DNA of 64,000 nt from assembly GCA_020633555.1 (NCBI GenBank), contig JACKDL010000005.1, forward strand, positions 1 to 64,000, given 5' to 3'. This stretch comes from Myxococcales bacterium. GTDB taxonomy: Bacteria > Myxococcota_A > Bradymonadia > UBA7976 > UBA1532. A program made the translations under genes and the position numbers. This document shows, piece after piece, positions 61,889 to 64,000 of this stretch. Under the pieces are notes generated by a model, which was not told the DNA's origin, searched no databases, and worked only from the letters and a program-made list of their open reading frames with translations. Every line of letters starts with the position of its first letter. Positions within the stretch are counted from its first letter, which is position 1.

Positions 61889-64000
61889 TCCGCCTGACCG
61901 TGTTGACCTTCCTGGCCCTGGCGCTGATCCAGCAGGCCAAGGCCGCCGGCGTGGCCCAGGGGCCCGGAGGCCCGCTGCGCACCGCCTACACCCACGTGCG
62001 CACCCAGGTGGACGGGGACGTGGCCCGCACCGTGGTGACCCAGGTGTTCGTCAACGACCTGGACAGCCCCGTGGAGGCCACCTACGGCTTCCCGCTGCCC
62101 GAGGACGCCACCGTCAGCGGCTTCGCGGAGTGGCGGGACGGGCGCCGGGTGGAGGCGGCGGCCACGGCGAAGGACGTGGCCGAGAAGGCCTACGCCGCGG
62201 CGGTGGATCGCGGCGAGCGGGCGGCCCTGGTGAGCGCCGAGGGCGACCGCTTCCGCATGAGCCTGCTGGCGCTGCCCGGGCGGGCGGCGCGCCGGGTTGA
62301 GCTGACGTACGTGCAGACCCTGCCGGCCCTTGGCGGCGAGCGCACCTTCGTGTTCCCCGCCGATCGCGAGGGGCAGGCGCCCACCCTGCTGGACCTGGAG
62401 GTGCAGGTGGAGGGCGACCGGCCCGTGCTGAGCGCCGAGGCCCCCAACCAGCCAGACGCGCTGGTGGTGGAGACCGCCCGGGCCGGCCGGGCGGTGCGGC
62501 TGAGCCGGTCGGCCAAGGGCCTGGCCCGCGATCTGGTGGTGCGCTGGCGCGAGCCCGCCGCGCCGCTGGATCTGGCGGCCCGCGCGGTGGCCGTGCCGGG
62601 GGAGCCGGGCATCTTCGAGGCGCGGTTCGCCTTCAACGCCGAGCCGGTGGGCGAGGCGCGGGCCCCGCGGGACGTGGTGGTGGTGCTGGACACCAGCCTG
62701 AGCATGGCGGGCGCGCCTCTGCGCCGGGCCAGTCAGGCGGCGCGGGCGGTGCTGGACGGGCTGGATCCCATGGACCGCTTCGAACTGGTGCTGTTCGGCG
62801 ACGACGCCGCGGCCCTGGGCGACGGGTGGATGGACGCCAGCGCGGCGAACCGCGCGGTGGCCCACGAGGCGCTCAAGGGCCTGCGGGCCAAGGGCCGCAG
62901 CGACCTGCAGGCGGCCCTGGACCTGGCGGCGAAGCGGCTGCGCGACTCGAGCGACGGCGTGCTGGTGCTGCTCACCGACGGGCAGCCCACGGCCGGCGAG
63001 GGGCCCGATCCCTACGCCCTGAGCGTGGATCTGGCGGCCTTCGCCCGCACCCGGGTGGTCCTGGGGCACTTCAACTACCCCGGGCGGGACCAGGCGCTGC
63101 GGGCCCTGTTCGCCGACATGACCCACCGCTTCGTGCCCGACGGCCCGGCGGGCGAGGCGGTGGCCGACGAGCTGGCGCGGCTGGCGGTGGCGCCGGTCAT
63201 CGAGGGGCTGGCGGTGGAGGTGGAGGGCGACGTGCGCCAGGTACACGGCGATCTGCCCGGCCGGCTGCCCCTGGGCGGGCACGTGCGCCTGGTGGGGCGC
63301 CTGGACGGGCCCGCCACCGTGGTGGTGCGCGGCTGGCTGCACGGGGCGCCCATCGAACGCAGCGTCGCGCTGGAGACGCCGTGGGACGACGGCCGCGGCG
63401 ACCGGGGGCTGGCTGTGGAGTGGGCCCGCTTGCGGGTGGCCGATCTGTCGGCCGAGTGGCAGGCGCTGGACGGTGAGGACCCGGCCCGGGACGCGCTGGC
63501 CAACGCCATCAAGGACCTGGGCACTCGCTACTCACTGGCCACCCGCTTCACCAGCTACGTGCTCACCGACAGCCTGGCGCCCGACCGCATCAAGCCGGGC
63601 GATCCCGAGATCCGGGTGCACGCGCCGCGCAGCGCCGAGCGGGTGTTCGCGTTGCTGCCCTGGGGCGAGGTGGTCGAGTGCGCGTGGGCCGAGGACGAGG
63701 GCCTGTGGCTGGGCCGGTTCCTGGTGCCGCGGGGCACGCCCGATGGGCTGTACCGGGCGCGGATCTTCGTGGTCACCCAGGGCACGTCGGCCCACCGGGG
63801 GACCTTGTACTTCCGGGTGGACAGCAAGCCGCCGCCCTTCACGGTCGAGGTGGATCTGAGCGAGGGCAACCCGCTGAGCGGCGATCTGCTGTTGGTGCGC
63901 GCCTGGCCCACCGAGCCGCGGCTGGGCGAGGCGGGCACCGACCGGATCGACCGGGATCCGCTGGATCTGCGTCGGGTGGTGGTGCAGCTCGGCGCCGATC
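61885..64000 (+). CDS. Secreted VIT plus von Willebrand A domain protein (3' end beyond window)
   Basis: Open from ATG 61885 to the window end (705 codons), so the C-terminus is missing. Signal peptide (MIRLTVLTFLALALIQ), then a VIT domain (residues about 25-150: VVTQVFVNDLDSPVEATYGF, DVAEKAYAAAVDRGERA). A vWA domain follows (about 265-440) with metal site DTSLSMAG and VLLTDGQPT. The remaining beta-rich part (LGTRYSLATRFTSYVLTD, LFRVDSKPPPFTVEV-like) is typical of inter-alpha-inhibitor-type bacterial proteins. The stop codon of the preceding vWA gene lies inside its start, so the two are translationally coupled. Confidence 0.92.
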   Translation, partial: MIRLTVLTFLALALIQQAKAAGVAQGPGGPLRTAYTHVRTQVDGDVARTVVTQVFVNDLDSPVEATYGFPLPEDATVSGFAEWRDGRRVEAAATAKDVAEKAYAAAVDRGERAALVSAEGDRFRMSLLALPGRAARRVELTYVQTLPALGGERTFVFPADREGQAPTLLDLEVQVEGDRPVLSAEAPNQPDALVVETARAGRAVRLSRSAKGLARDLVVRWREPAAPLDLAARAVAVPGEPGIFEARFAFNAEPVGEARAPRDVVVVLDTSLSMAGAPLRRASQAARAVLDGLDPMDRFELVLFGDDAAALGDGWMDASAANRAVAHEALKGLRAKGRSDLQAALDLAAKRLRDSSDGVLVLLTDGQPTAGEGPDPYALSVDLAAFARTRVVLGHFNYPGRDQALRALFADMTHRFVPDGPAGEAVADELARLAVAPVIEGLAVEVEGDVRQVHGDLPGRLPLGGHVRLVGRLDGPATVVVRGWLHGAPIERSVALETPWDDGRGDRGLAVEWARLRVADLSAEWQALDGEDPARDALANAIKDLGTRYSLATRFTSYVLTDSLAPDRIKPGDPEIRVHAPRSAERVFALLPWGEVVECAWAEDEGLWLGRFLVPRGTPDGLYRARIFVVTQGTSAHRGTLYFRVDSKPPPFTVEVDLSEGNPLSGDLLLVRAWPTEPRLGEAGTDRIDRDPLDLRRVVVQLGAD

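Overview
The window is about 64 kb of very GC-rich bacterial DNA with almost no non-coding sequence. It has many lipoproteins, Hanks-type Ser/Thr kinases, an AgmX/PglI-type envelope protein, PEGA and FGE-sulfatase domains and giant repeat proteins. This mix suggests Myxococcota or a close relative (former Deltaproteobacteria); that is inferred from gene content, since no rRNA or tRNA gene was seen. Several genes, including the first and the last, run through or off the window, and many small open frames are only shadows of them.

Layout. 1-3993 (minus) is the 5' 1331 codons of a giant amphipathic-helix protein ending in three kinds of acidic tandem repeats. 4264-13707 (plus) holds two lipoproteins, the second a 2562-residue pentapeptide-repeat protein ending in a scavenger-receptor Cys-rich domain. 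17915-13767 (minus) is a tightly overlapping operon of a TPR protein, a solute-binding lipoprotein and a transmembrane Ser/Thr kinase. 17994-22594 has a FabZ-like dehydratase, a cytochrome c lipoprotein, a HEAT-like lipoprotein, and a LysR regulator coupled to a flavoprotein.

22669-34565 contains an RNA-repair neighbourhood. kptA (RNA 2'-phosphotransferase) stands alone. Further along, rtcA (RNA 3'-phosphate cyclase) is divergent from an operon of a Ycf46-like AAA ATPase and rtcR (sigma-54 activator of RNA repair). Interspersed are an AgmX/PglI protein, a degenerate Glu-dehydrogenase homologue and a Cys-rich lipoprotein. No rtcB is present in the window. rtcA is followed by a membrane sulfatase-like enzyme and a small anchored protein.

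34566-45059 is mixed: MATE transporter, EcsC protein, lone Y1/REP-type transposase, adenosine deaminase, a secreted 16-residue-repeat protein, glutaryl-CoA dehydrogenase with a creatininase-family enzyme, two beta-barrel-like proteins and a GH113-like glycosidase. 45114-54741 reads as one plus-strand operon: fused alpha/beta E1 dehydrogenase, a duplicated pseudokinase-FGE-kinase-FGE protein, epmA, birA and coaX. It ends at a strong hairpin.

54958-57357 is the least ordinary stretch: a solitary HsdR-N-like nuclease followed by about 1.26 kb without a credible gene. That interval holds short direct repeats and a long imperfect inverted repeat whose arms carry matching hairpins with a compensatory base-pair change. 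57358-64000 has a conserved HEAT-like protein, an acyl-CoA dehydrogenase with a palindromic operator candidate, and a coupled pair of von Willebrand A proteins, the second cut by the window end.
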